Below are positions 26,369 through 35,364 of a stretch of DNA of 64,000 bases, in pieces. Position 1 is the stretch's first letter, and the number at the start of each line of letters is the position of its first letter. The notes under the pieces are model-generated. The model did not search any database and was not told where the DNA came from. It saw only the letters and a list, made by a program, of their open reading frames with translations. The position numbers were made by a program, and so were the translations under genes. Location: contig JBBDIK010000011.1 in assembly GCA_040880465.1 (NCBI GenBank), positions 1 to 64,000 on the forward strand. Reading direction: 5' to 3'. This stretch comes from JBBDIK01 sp040880465 (lineage in GTDB: Bacteria > Actinomycetota > UBA4738 > JBBDHU01).

Positions 26369-26884
26369 CTAGCGAGCGCCCGGCCAGAGCGGGTCGTAGC
26401 CGGGGTCGGACTCGGCGGTCGCGCTGCCCTCGCTGCCGTCGCCGTCACCGGAGTCCACCGCCGCGTTCCCGTCAGTCTCGTCGGGCTGCGGGTCGTGGCC
26501 GCCGTCGTGCGGCCGCAGCACGTCTTCGACGGCCTGGAGCAATCCGAGCGGGCTGTAAGGCTTCTGGAAGTACGCGTCGGCGCCCAGCTCCAGGACGGTT
26601 CGCTTGCCCTCCTCGCCTTGTGCCGTCACCACGATGACCTTGACGCCGGCGGTCTCCGGGTCTCCCTTGACCTGGCGCAGGACCTCTTCACCCGTCACGC
26701 CCGGCATGTGCAGGTCCAGGAACATCACGTCCGGGATGCGCAGCGAGATCTGATCGAGTGCGGCCGGTCCGTCGCCGGCCTCCCGCAGCTCGTAGCCCTC
26801 CTGCTCCAGCACGGCGCGCATCGCCGCGCGCATCGTCGGGTGGTCCTCGACGATCAGGATGTCGGTACTCACGTCCGCGCTCAT
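26369..26884 (-). CDS. Stand-alone receiver-domain protein (CheY-like)
   Basis: The 171-residue protein has one receiver domain: acidic ED at 13-14, phosphorylatable Asp57 in FLDLHMPG, Thr87 and Lys108 in QKPY. The C-terminal 45 residues form an acidic, Gly/Ser/Asp-rich tail without a DNA-binding or enzyme domain. The ATG overlaps the ftsY stop (ATGA), so it is translated with the SRP receptor; ffh follows. No cognate kinase is adjacent. Its partner is unknown. Confidence 0.88.
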   Translation of the reverse strand: MSADVSTDILIVEDHPTMRAAMRAVLEQEGYELREAGDGPAALDQISLRIPDVMFLDLHMPGVTGEEVLRQVKGDPETAGVKVIVVTAQGEEGKRTVLELGADAYFQKPYSPLGLLQAVEDVLRPHDGGHDPQPDETDGNAAVDSGDGDGSEGSATAESDPGYDPLWPGAR

Positions 26885-27903
26885 CCTCGCACAAGCCTTT
26901 CCGCGAACCCACTCGGATCGAAGGCTTCGAGGTCGCCCACACCCTCGCCGGTCCCGACGAGCTTCACCGGAACCCCCAGCTCTTCGCGGACCGCGATCAC
27001 GATGCCCCCCTTGGCCGAGCCGTCCATCTTCGTCAACACCACTCCGGTCACGCCTACCGAGTCGGTGAACGCCCGGGCCTGCGCGATACCATTCTGACCC
27101 GTCGTGGCGTCGAGGACGAGGAGAACTTCCTGCACGCTCCCGGCGGCCTTCTCCAGGACCCGCTTGACCTTGGCGAGCTCCTCCATCAACGGGGTCTTCG
27201 TGTGCAGGCGCCCGGCCGTGTCCACGATGAGCACATCGGACCCCTTCGCCTTGGCGGACTCGTACCCGTCGAAGGCAACCGCAGCCGGATCGGCCCCGCG
27301 CTGCCCGCCGACCAGGTGCGCGCCTGCTCGATCGGCCCAGGTCTCCAGTTGCTCCCCGGCCGCTGCCCGGAACGTGTCACTCGCAGCCAACGTCACTCTC
27401 ATCCCCTTATCGGCAAGCATCCGCGACAACTTACCGATGGTGGTGGTCTTGCCTGAGCCGTTCACGCCTACGACCATCACGATCCCCAGCTTTCCGGGGC
27501 GAAGATCCAGTTCATCGGGGCCTTCTCCGAGCACGGCCGATATCTCGGCGACCAGCGAATCCTCGGGGTCCGCGCCCCGTCCCACGTCGCTCTTGATGCC
27601 GACGACGAGCTCGGCTGCTCCCTTAGGTCCGACATCGGCCCTGACCAGCAGATCCTCGAGACCGCTCCAGCGCTCGTCGTCGGAGGCAGCAGCGCCGAAG
27701 AGGGCCCGAACCCTCACACCGAGCCCCTCGGACGACGTGGACGAGGTGGACGCGGGAGCCGTCGGCGCGGCGGCGGCATCGGGAAACGTCGGCCGCGTAA
27801 GGACCGCACCGGAAGGGCCCGCGGGACGGCGACGGCGAACCGCGATGCCGGCGACCACAGCCAGGACGACGAGGACGACGACGATCAGGATAACGATGGG
27901 CAT
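26881..27903 (-). CDS. ftsY: SRP receptor FtsY with N-terminal membrane anchor
   Basis: The 340-residue receptor has an N-terminal hydrophobic helix (about 3-22), a Pro/Ala/Ser linker, then N and G domains: GVNGSGKTTTIGKL, SDTFRAAAGEQL, DTAGRLHTKT, TKMDGSAKGG. It docks the ribosome-SRP complex at the membrane. The order smc-ftsY-ffh is typical of Gram-positive bacteria. A TAGCCT -10 overlaps the smc stop, nine bases before the ATG. Confidence 0.97.
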   Translation of the reverse strand: MPIVILIVVVLVVLAVVAGIAVRRRRPAGPSGAVLTRPTFPDAAAAPTAPASTSSTSSEGLGVRVRALFGAAASDDERWSGLEDLLVRADVGPKGAAELVVGIKSDVGRGADPEDSLVAEISAVLGEGPDELDLRPGKLGIVMVVGVNGSGKTTTIGKLSRMLADKGMRVTLAASDTFRAAAGEQLETWADRAGAHLVGGQRGADPAAVAFDGYESAKAKGSDVLIVDTAGRLHTKTPLMEELAKVKRVLEKAAGSVQEVLLVLDATTGQNGIAQARAFTDSVGVTGVVLTKMDGSAKGGIVIAVREELGVPVKLVGTGEGVGDLEAFDPSGFAERLVRG

Positions 27904-27915
27904 GACTGGGTCAGG

Positions 27916-30900
27916 CTAGTTGACGGGTTCGGTCTCCGACACCATGGCCGCCGGAGAGTCGGGCGCCTGCGCGCCCGGATCATCGAGGGACTGGCACACC
28001 ACCCGGGTAGAACCGTCCTGGTCCATCGAAACGCCGTACATCGTGTCGGCGATCTCCATCGTTCGCTTCTGGTGCGTAACGATGATGACTTGGGACTCCT
28101 GCGCGAACCCCTTGATGAGCCCGAGGAAACGGTGCAGGTTCACGTCGTCCAGCGACGCCTCGACCTCGTCCAAGAGGTAGAAAGGCGACGGACGCGCCTT
28201 GAAGATCGAGAAGAGGAACCCGAGGGCGGTGAGGGCGCGTTCGCCGCCCGACAGTAGCGACAGCCGCTTCACGCGCTTCTTCCCGGGACGTGCCTCGACC
28301 TCGATGCCGGTTTCCAGCAGGTTCGCCGGATCGGTCAGGATCAGCCGCCCCTCCCCGCCGGGGAAGAGCTCTTTGAACATCGCTTCGAACTCGCGCGCGA
28401 CGTCGCGGAACGCCGTGTCGAACATCTGGACGACCTCGTCGTCCACCCGCCGGATCACATCGAGCAGGTCACGCCGGGCCTTCTTGATGTCCTCCAGTTC
28501 ACGGTGCATGAAGTCGTGGCGTTCCTGGAGCGCCTCGAACTCGCCCCCCGCCAGCAGGTTGACCTTGCCGATGAGCTGCATGCGCCGGGCGACCAACTCG
28601 GACTTGCGTTCAAGGGACTCGATCGTGTCGTCCTCACTGAGCGCCGCGACCGCCTCATGCGGATCCTGTTGGTGACCCTCCTCCAGCAGGCGTTCGGCGT
28701 CGGCGATCCGGCGTTCCAGATCCCCGCGCGCGCGGTCGTCTTCCTCATACGCCTCCCGGAGCCGATCGAGCTCGGCAGCCGCCTCGCGCCAGGCCCGGTT
28801 GGTCTCTGCCTCGTGGGTCGTCGCCTCGCGTTCGGCGACCGCGGTCTGCTCGCGGCCGGTCACCGCCGCCGCGTAGGACTCCTCCGCCGAGACGAACGCG
28901 GTCTCCGCGGTCTCACGCCGGGCCTGCGCGGCATCGGCGTTGGCGCGGAGTTGCTCGGGGGTCTCGGCTATGAGCGCATCCCGCTCCCCGCGGAGATGTT
29001 CCAGCCGGATCTGCAGCGCCGCCCGGTCGCGACGAACACCCTCCATCGCGACCCGGGCCGAGATCGGCGGCTCAGGCGCCGGCGGCAACGCGGGAAGCTC
29101 CAAGCGCGGGTTCGACCGCTCGGCCGCAGCCAGCGTTTCGCGCCACACCCCGGCGGCCTCGTCCATCCCGACCAGCCGCTGGGAAACCATCTCGTCTTCC
29201 TTGGTGGCCGCGGCCAGATCGGAGCCGAGGCGTCCCATCTGTTCGGCCGCGGCCGCGATGGCCACGTCCACATCGCGAAGCTCCTCGACCACCTCACCGG
29301 ACTCGCGCTCGAGATCCTCGATACGTCGACGGACCGGCCGCACCGCGCTCTCGGCCGCGGCCAGCTCCCGCGCGACCTCTTCCAGCTCGTCCGCGATAGC
29401 CCGGGCGCGGGCCTCGTGCTCGGACGCCGTGTGGATCGCGACGGGACCGACCAAGATGCCGTCCTTGGTCACGAACGATGCGGCGGGGTGACGGGCGTGC
29501 CGGCCTTCGGCATCCCGAACGTCGTCGGCGAGGTAGACCTCGCGCAGCAGCACCGCGACGATAGCGCCACCTCGGGGATCCGCGCGGACCACCGAGGTGA
29601 TACTCCGCTCGTCACCGATCGAGGGTTTCGCGGCCTGGCCGGAGGGGACGGCGATGACCGCGCCCTTGCCGCCGGGGGCATCGGCAACCGCGCGGCCCCG
29701 GTCCTCGTACACCACGGCGTCGGCGTACGGACCGAGCGCGGCGATCAACGCCTTCTCCCAACCCCGTTCGGCGCGAACGAGGTCGCGAACGAGTCCCGCC
29801 CCGCGACCCGGGTTCTCCTCGACGAAGCGAGTCCCGGGCGTCTCCTTCATGTCCCGCTGGCGGGCCTCGAGCACGTTCTTCGCGCTGCGACGGCGCTGGA
29901 GGGCCTCCTCGAGTTCGGCGAGCTGTTCGGACAGGCGAGCCCGTTCGGCATCGAGCGTTCCGCGCTGCTCCTGCAGCGGGTTGGCACGCGCGTCCAGACG
30001 TTCGATCTCGGCGTCAAGCCGGTCGCGTTCCGTCTGCGCCGCCGTCACGCGCTCGCGCGCGGCTACGAGGGTCTCGTCCAACCGGGAACGATCACGCTCA
30101 TAGGCTTCGAGCGATCGGCGGACCGTCTCGATCTCGGCTCGGCGGGCGGCCGCTTCCTCGGTCAGCCGACGCCGCTCGTCCTCGACTTCGTGCCGGAGGC
30201 GTTCGGCCTCACGGAACTCTGCTTGGGCGGCGTCCAGCTCAGCTTCCCGCAGCGTCAGCTCCTCAGCCGACGCCTGCAGTTCCGCTTCGCCGCGGGCGAT
30301 ATCGTCGCGCAGGGTGTCCAGGCGCAGGGTCCGCGCAGCTTCGGACGCGAGCTTCGCCTTCGCATCGGCCTCCCGGTCGCGCGCGTCGCGCAGCGCCACC
30401 TCGGCGAAGGTCTTGGTCTCTTGCGCGCGGTGCAACTCGGCTTCGGCTTCGGCCAGCGCCGCGACCGTCCGCTCTCGGGCGCCGGTCAACGCGTCGATCT
30501 CGGCGTCCAGGTCTTCGATCCGGCGCTTCGCTCCCGCTCGCGCCTCAAGTCCCTGCTCCCATCCGGGGCGCTTGGATTCGCGGGCCTTGAGCAAGCCGCG
30601 CAAACGGGCGGCGGCGAGCCGCCATGTGACGTCATCGGCCTCACCGGTCAGCTTCTCGTGCTTCTTGGCCATCTCCGCCTGCTGGCGAAGGGGCTTCAGT
30701 TGGCGCCGAAGCTCCTGAAGCACGTCCTGCAACCTCAGCAGGTCCTGGTCCAGCGAGGAGAGCTTGCGCTGCGCACGTTCCTTCCGGCGGCGATGCTTCG
30801 CGATGCCGGCAGCCTCCTCGATGAACTGGCGCCGGTCCTCCGGACGGGCGGTCAGCACCTCGTCGAGCTGGCCCTGGCCGACGATGGTGTGGAGCGCCCG

Positions 30901-31302
30901 GCCGATGCCGCTGTCGGAGAGAAGCTCCTGGATATCCATCAGCCGGCGCATCTCGCTGCCGATGCGGTACTCCGAGTCGCCCGAGCGGAAGACACCGCGC
31001 GAGATCTGCAGCTCGGACATCGGGACCGGGATCTTCCCGGCCTCGTTGTCGATGACGAGTTGAACCTCGGCCATCCCAAGTCCGGGACGCTTCGGGCTCC
31101 CTGCGAAGATCACATCGGCCATCTGGCCGCCGCGCAGCGACCGAACACCCTGTTCGCCCAGTACCCAGGAGATCGCGTCGACGAGGTTGGATTTGCCGGA
31201 GCCGTTGGGACCGACGATGACGCTGACGCCGGGGACGAACTCAAGGGTCGTCTTGTCGGCGAACGACTTGAAGCCCTTCAAGGTCAGAGACCGCAGGAAC
31301 AT
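27916..31302 (-). CDS. smc: Chromosome segregation ATPase SMC
   Basis: The 1128-residue protein has the N-terminal Walker A (GPNGSGKSNLVDAI, about 32-45), long coiled coils at about 170-480 and 660-930, a Gly-rich hinge at about 500-640, and the C-terminal ABC signature LSGGERALTALGF with Walker B FYLLDEVEASLDD. It condenses and aligns chromosome arms with ScpAB. ATG 31302 is used; TAGCAT 12 bases upstream is a possible -10. A 105-base gap separates it from acyP. Confidence 0.96.
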   Translation of the reverse strand: MFLRSLTLKGFKSFADKTTLEFVPGVSVIVGPNGSGKSNLVDAISWVLGEQGVRSLRGGQMADVIFAGSPKRPGLGMAEVQLVIDNEAGKIPVPMSELQISRGVFRSGDSEYRIGSEMRRLMDIQELLSDSGIGRALHTIVGQGQLDEVLTARPEDRRQFIEEAAGIAKHRRRKERAQRKLSSLDQDLLRLQDVLQELRRQLKPLRQQAEMAKKHEKLTGEADDVTWRLAAARLRGLLKARESKRPGWEQGLEARAGAKRRIEDLDAEIDALTGARERTVAALAEAEAELHRAQETKTFAEVALRDARDREADAKAKLASEAARTLRLDTLRDDIARGEAELQASAEELTLREAELDAAQAEFREAERLRHEVEDERRRLTEEAAARRAEIETVRRSLEAYERDRSRLDETLVAARERVTAAQTERDRLDAEIERLDARANPLQEQRGTLDAERARLSEQLAELEEALQRRRSAKNVLEARQRDMKETPGTRFVEENPGRGAGLVRDLVRAERGWEKALIAALGPYADAVVYEDRGRAVADAPGGKGAVIAVPSGQAAKPSIGDERSITSVVRADPRGGAIVAVLLREVYLADDVRDAEGRHARHPAASFVTKDGILVGPVAIHTASEHEARARAIADELEEVARELAAAESAVRPVRRRIEDLERESGEVVEELRDVDVAIAAAAEQMGRLGSDLAAATKEDEMVSQRLVGMDEAAGVWRETLAAAERSNPRLELPALPPAPEPPISARVAMEGVRRDRAALQIRLEHLRGERDALIAETPEQLRANADAAQARRETAETAFVSAEESYAAAVTGREQTAVAEREATTHEAETNRAWREAAAELDRLREAYEEDDRARGDLERRIADAERLLEEGHQQDPHEAVAALSEDDTIESLERKSELVARRMQLIGKVNLLAGGEFEALQERHDFMHRELEDIKKARRDLLDVIRRVDDEVVQMFDTAFRDVAREFEAMFKELFPGGEGRLILTDPANLLETGIEVEARPGKKRVKRLSLLSGGERALTALGFLFSIFKARPSPFYLLDEVEASLDDVNLHRFLGLIKGFAQESQVIIVTHQKRTMEIADTMYGVSMDQDGSTRVVCQSLDDPGAQAPDSPAAMVSETEPVN

Positions 31303-31407
31303 GCTTGGACCCAGATGCTATCAGGCACGAATCACATCGATGGGATTTCGGCCCCGGTTCCCAACCCGGATCGTCGCCCGATCCCGGCGCGATCCTAGCC
31401 CGCCTCT

Positions 31408-31674
31408 TCAGCGAGCCCGGAAGGCTGTGTCTCCTTCCGGGGGCTCCTCCGCGACCTCGACCCCTTCGACCCGAGCGAGCCGAGGACCCTCGCGGCACCA
31501 CGCCACAGCCTCGTCCACCGCCGCGTCCGGGCCCTCGAAGACGGCTTCGACGCGCCCATCCCGGGTGTTCCTCGCCCAGCCTCCGAGACCGAGACGGACG
31601 GCCTGCTCTTCCGCGGACGCCCGGAACCAGACCCCCTGGACCCTGCCGGAAACGAACAGATGGACCCGCTTCAC
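31408..31674 (-). CDS. acyP: Acylphosphatase
   Basis: The 88-residue enzyme hydrolyses acyl phosphates. The catalytic Arg is in GRVQGVWFR (about 10-18) and the Asn in GWARNTRDGRVE (about 32-43). GTG 31674 overlaps the nadC stop as GTGA; the longer open frame is antisense to nadC. In many actinobacteria acyP stands just upstream of smc, as here. Confidence 0.92.
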   Translation of the reverse strand: MKRVHLFVSGRVQGVWFRASAEEQAVRLGLGGWARNTRDGRVEAVFEGPDAAVDEAVAWCREGPRLARVEGVEVAEEPPEGDTAFRAR

Positions 31675-32513
31675 CCCGAGGGCATGACCTCGAACGAGAT
31701 GTCCATCGCCGGTGCGGAATGGGTGATGCGTCCCACCGAGATCAGGACGGGCCCAGCGAGCGCGATCTCGCGGATGTTGACCAGCGTGATCCCTCCGGAT
31801 ATCTCGAGAGGCACACGGCCACCCACCATCGCGACGGCCTCCTTGATCACCTCGAGCCCCGCATTGTCCAGCAAGATGGCATCGGCACCGGCATCCAGGG
31901 CCTCTTGGAGCTGCTCGAGTGTGTCGACCTCCACTTCGACCTTGAGCGTGTGCGGAACCCCTTCCTTCGCTCGCTTGACCGCCTCGATCACCCCGCCAGC
32001 AACCTTCACGTGGTTGTCCTTGATCAGGACGCCGTCGTCGAGGCCGCCCCGATGAAGCCTGCCGCCACCACATTGCACCGCATACCGCTCGAGGGCCCGC
32101 AGACCGGGCAGGGTCTTGCGGGTGCACAGGATCTGCGATCCGGTGCCTTCGCAGGCATCCACGAACTTCCTCGTCAGCGTCGCGATACCGGAAAGATGTT
32201 GGAGGAAGTTCAGGGCCACGCGTTCGCCGGCGAGCATCGACCGGGCCGAACCACGGAGCTCGCCCAACACGTGGCCCGCCGAAACCGATGTTCCGTCCAG
32301 GACGATCCACCGGATCAGCAGACCTGGGTCCACCAGTTGGAACAGGCGTTCGAATACCGGGCCTCCCGCGACGACGCCTCCCGTCTTGGCGATCGCGCGC
32401 GCGGTTCCCATGGCACCGTCGGGGATAACCGCGACCGAGGTCACGTCCCCGCCTCCTACGTCCTCGGTGAGCGCGCGGCGGAGGGTCTCATCGAGATCCG
32501 GTGGCAGCTGCAT
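31671..32513 (-). CDS. nadC: Nicotinate-nucleotide pyrophosphorylase (carboxylating)
   Basis: The 280-residue enzyme turns quinolinate and PRPP into nicotinate mononucleotide. Motifs are ERVALNFLQHLSGIAT, CTRKTLPGLRALERYAV, the Lys of IKDNH and the C-terminal EISGGI. It is divergent from nadA across a 94-base gap, so quinolinate production and use can be co-regulated. TAGGAT eight bases upstream of the ATG is a likely -10. Confidence 0.96.
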   Translation of the reverse strand: MQLPPDLDETLRRALTEDVGGGDVTSVAVIPDGAMGTARAIAKTGGVVAGGPVFERLFQLVDPGLLIRWIVLDGTSVSAGHVLGELRGSARSMLAGERVALNFLQHLSGIATLTRKFVDACEGTGSQILCTRKTLPGLRALERYAVQCGGGRLHRGGLDDGVLIKDNHVKVAGGVIEAVKRAKEGVPHTLKVEVEVDTLEQLQEALDAGADAILLDNAGLEVIKEAVAMVGGRVPLEISGGITLVNIREIALAGPVLISVGRITHSAPAMDISFEVMPSG

Positions 32514-32520
32514 CGGCCCT

Positions 32521-32600
32521 TATCCTATGGTGCTGGGCCTCCCCGCAATCAAGTAGGCCGCCCGGCCGACGGTACCGCCCGCGCCCTCCGCCGATATCCT
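32521..32600. promoter_or_regulatory. Divergent nadC / nadA promoter region
   Basis: On the minus strand TAGGAT lies eight bases before the nadC ATG. On the plus strand TATCCT (32595-32600) lies seven bases before the nadA ATG. Both fit leaderless or near-leaderless starts. I see no clear operator palindrome. Confidence 0.45.
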
Positions 32601-32607
32601 TGGAAGC

Positions 32608-33606
32608 ATGAGCGCCGTCCCCGCGTCCGCTGCAGTCACCGAAACCAGCCTCGCGCCCATCCTGGACTACGAGCCGTGGGCCGAGGAGGTCCATGCCCTC
32701 GCCGCCGAACGCAAGGCGATCGTGGTCGCGCACAACTACCAGGTGCCCTGGATCCAAGACGTCGCCCACTTCACGGGCGACTCGCTCGAGCTGTCCCGTA
32801 AGGCCGCGGAGACCGACGCCCGGGAGATCTTCTTCTGCGGGGTCCACTTCATGGCCGAAACCGCCTCGATCCTGTGTCCCGATAAGACCGTGTACCTGCC
32901 CGACCTCGCGGCGGGGTGCTCACTGGCCGCAACGATCGACGGCGAACAGCTGCGCGCGTGGAAGGCCGAACACCCCGGTGCGGTCGTCGTCTCGTACATC
33001 AATACGACCGCCGAGGTGAAGGCGGAGTCTGACCTCATCTGCACCTCCTCCAATGCAGCCGCCGTCGTAGGCACGATTCCCGAGCACCAAGAGATCCTGT
33101 TCCTGCCGGACATGTTCCTGGGTGAGCACGTGAAGCGCGTGACCGGCCGCGATATGCATATCTGGATGGGCGAGTGCCACGTCCACGCGGGTATCGGCCC
33201 GCAAGAGATCAAGCAGCTCGCCGGCGAGCATCCCGACGCCGAACTGCTGATCCACCCGGAGTGCGGCTGCGCGAGTTCGATGCTGTACCTCGCCTCGCAG
33301 GGTGAACTTCCCGAGGACCGAACCAAGATCATGTCGACCGGCCAGATGATCCGCCGCAGCCGGGAACGCCCCGGCGGGCAGTTCATCGTCGCGACCGAGA
33401 CCGGGATCCTGCACCGGTTGCGAAAGGAGAATCCGGAGGGCGACTGGCTCGAGGCGAATCGTTCCGCCGTGTGTCAGTACATGAAGATGATCACGCCGGA
33501 GAAACTCCTGCATGCGCTCCGCGAAGGCGTCTACGAGGTGAAGGTGCCGGCCGACATCGCCAACCGGGCTCGGTTGCCCATCGAGCGCATGCTCGCGATC
33601 GGCTAG
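32608..33606 (+). CDS. nadA: Quinolinate synthase A
   Basis: The 332-residue [4Fe-4S] enzyme condenses iminoaspartate with dihydroxyacetone phosphate. It has AHNYQ (41-45) and likely cluster ligands Cys77 (FFCGVHFM), Cys190 (MGECHVH) and Cys289 (CQYMKM), plus HPECGC. nadB (aspartate oxidase) is not in this window, so the iminoaspartate source is elsewhere or is an aspartate dehydrogenase. ATG 32608 has a TATCCT -10 seven bases upstream. Confidence 0.97.
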   Translation: MSAVPASAAVTETSLAPILDYEPWAEEVHALAAERKAIVVAHNYQVPWIQDVAHFTGDSLELSRKAAETDAREIFFCGVHFMAETASILCPDKTVYLPDLAAGCSLAATIDGEQLRAWKAEHPGAVVVSYINTTAEVKAESDLICTSSNAAAVVGTIPEHQEILFLPDMFLGEHVKRVTGRDMHIWMGECHVHAGIGPQEIKQLAGEHPDAELLIHPECGCASSMLYLASQGELPEDRTKIMSTGQMIRRSRERPGGQFIVATETGILHRLRKENPEGDWLEANRSAVCQYMKMITPEKLLHALREGVYEVKVPADIANRARLPIERMLAIG

Positions 33607-33607
33607 C

Positions 33608-34030
33608 TCACTCCGGAGACGGGATCAGACCGACCTGCATCATCATGCCCATGGCATCCATGACGCCCGAATGCGACTTCGACTTGCCGTCCTCCGTCAC
33701 CTCGACGATGTCCATCGCCTCGATCGAGAACGGCTTGTTCGTCGCCGGCATCCCCATGAACTCGCCGGTCTGGGTCGCGGAGAACCGTCCACGGATGGCG
33801 ATCTTGTTGCCCGATACCACCGTGTCGATGATCTCGGACCTCGCATCCGGCATCGCGGCGAACATGCCCTCGAACATCTTGATGACTCCCTCCTTGGTGG
33901 GCGGGATACCCGGCATCTCCTGGTACTCCACGAAATCATCGGCGAGGTTCTCCCGGATGAAGTCGATGTCCTTGCGGTTCATGGCGTCGTAGAACGCCTC
34001 GGCGCCCTTGCGCATCTCTTCCGGCGTCAT
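33608..34030 (-). CDS. SnoaL-like (NTF2-fold) protein
   Basis: The 140-residue protein has a single NTF2-fold/ester-cyclase-like domain: EAFYDAMNRKDIDFIRENLADDFVEY at the start, then a GMPATNK segment. It probably binds or converts a small ligand, but no catalytic set is certain. ATG 34030 overlaps the stop of the upstream paralogue (TGATG), so the two form one unit. It is convergent with nadA. Confidence 0.8.
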   Translation of the reverse strand: MTPEEMRKGAEAFYDAMNRKDIDFIRENLADDFVEYQEMPGIPPTKEGVIKMFEGMFAAMPDARSEIIDTVVSGNKIAIRGRFSATQTGEFMGMPATNKPFSIEAMDIVEVTEDGKSKSHSGVMDAMGMMMQVGLIPSPE

Positions 34031-34461
34031 CAGTTGCCCCCCTCCATCGCACCGAGCTGCATCATCATCTTGGCGACGTCCATCTGGCCCCACGTCTGCA
34101 GGACCTGGCCGCCGTCGAGCCGGTAGATCGTGATCCACTCGACGTCCACCTGATTCCCGTTCGGTGGGATCTGCGCCCAATCGATCCCCTTCCCGCTGTT
34201 GGACCCCGTCAAGCGGACGCGGGACACGACCTTGTCGTCCTCACCGAAGAGATCGAGCACCACCTGCTTCTTGTCGGGGAAGTACTCGGTCGCCGCCTGC
34301 GTAGCCCCCGCGATAACCGCCTCGGCGCCCGGGAGCTGGTCCCCCATAGGCCCCCCGTTCTGGAAGTCCGGCGCCAGGATCTCGCGCACGGTGTCCCAGT
34401 CGAGGGCCTCGTAGGCCTCCTCGAGCCGGCTGATGGTCGCGACGTTCTCATCAACACCCAC
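34030..34461 (-). CDS. SnoaL-like (NTF2-fold) protein, upstream paralogue
   Basis: The 143-residue protein has the same fold as its downstream neighbour (RLEEAYEALDWDTVREILAPDF). Length and hydrophobic pattern match, with modest identity, so this is an old tandem duplication. GTG 34461 has GGGAGGT just upstream. A hetero-oligomer with the neighbour is possible. The substrate is unknown. Confidence 0.8.
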   Translation of the reverse strand: MGVDENVATISRLEEAYEALDWDTVREILAPDFQNGGPMGDQLPGAEAVIAGATQAATEYFPDKKQVVLDLFGEDDKVVSRVRLTGSNSGKGIDWAQIPPNGNQVDVEWITIYRLDGGQVLQTWGQMDVAKMMMQLGAMEGGN

Positions 34462-34521
34462 GGGGACCTCCCTGTCTCTCGGAAACCCTGAACCTACGCC
34501 GGAAGGTCGGCAAACGCCAAA

Positions 34522-35364
34522 TCAGCTCTGGCACTGCGGACAGAAGTACGTGGTCCGCGCCGAGGTCTTCACGGCTTGGATCGGGGTCCGGCACCGACGG
34601 CACGGCAGCCCCGCCCGGCCGTACACCTTCAGCTCTGCCTGATAGCCGCCGGGTTCACCGAACAGGTCGACGTACGCCTCGTCTTCGAGCGTGGTCCCCC
34701 GCAGCCGGATCGCGTCCTGCAGGACCTCCTGGATCGCGCGGTACAGCCGGCGAACCTCCTGCGACGAGAGCGTGTCGGACATACGGTCGTAGCGCAGGCC
34801 TGCGGCGAAGATCGTCTCGTCGGAATAGATGTTCCCGATGCCCGACATGAACTTCTGATCCATCAGCAGGGTCTTCAGCTTCGCCTTGCGCTGGGCCATC
34901 GCTTCACCGAAGGCCGGCCACGTGAACGTGTTCTCCAGCGGGTCGATCGCGATGTGCGAGAGCTCCTTCACCTTGCCGAGCTCGTCGACGTGCGTCACGA
35001 ACAACTCACCGAACGTCCGCGGGTCGATGAACCGGAGGTCGCCACCCTGCTGGAACGTGAACACGACGTGGGTGTGTGGAGGCAGCGGCTGCCGCTTGGT
35101 CCCGCGGACGAACTGTCCGCTCATGCCGAAGTGCACGACCATCACATCGTCGGAGTCGAGGTAGACCAGCAGGTACTTGCCCCGGCGTTCGACGCGGGCG
35201 ATCTTCCGACCCGTCAGCGGGTCGGTGAAGTCCTTGCGCATCTTGTGCCGGCGGATGGCGCGCTTCGCGTTCTTCGACGGCTTGACTTCGACCGACTTGA
35301 TCTTGCGGCCGACGGAGTCCTTCTCGAGGTCACGGCGAACGACTTCAACTTCTGGTAGCTCCAC
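34522..35364 (-). CDS. Formamidopyrimidine-DNA glycosylase family protein lacking Pro1
   Basis: The 280-residue Fpg/MutM-like protein has the N-terminal beta-sandwich, Lys in RRGKYLLVY, GMSGQF, the Asn of GIGNIYSDE, and a complete C-terminal zinc finger (CRRC and CPQC, with Arg in ARTTYF). The N-terminus is odd. The family begins Met-Pro-Glu-Leu-Pro-Glu, where Pro becomes residue 1 and attacks the lesion. Here the encoded start is GTG-GAG-CTA-CCA, giving Met-Glu-Leu-Pro-Glu. The rnc stop TAG lies immediately upstream in frame, and GAGGAGG supports this GTG. Other catalytic residues look intact. It probably still acts on oxidised purines, but the nucleophile must differ. Confidence 0.88.
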   Translation of the reverse strand: MELPEVEVVRRDLEKDSVGRKIKSVEVKPSKNAKRAIRRHKMRKDFTDPLTGRKIARVERRGKYLLVYLDSDDVMVVHFGMSGQFVRGTKRQPLPPHTHVVFTFQQGGDLRFIDPRTFGELFVTHVDELGKVKELSHIAIDPLENTFTWPAFGEAMAQRKAKLKTLLMDQKFMSGIGNIYSDETIFAAGLRYDRMSDTLSSQEVRRLYRAIQEVLQDAIRLRGTTLEDEAYVDLFGEPGGYQAELKVYGRAGLPCRRCRTPIQAVKTSARTTYFCPQCQS

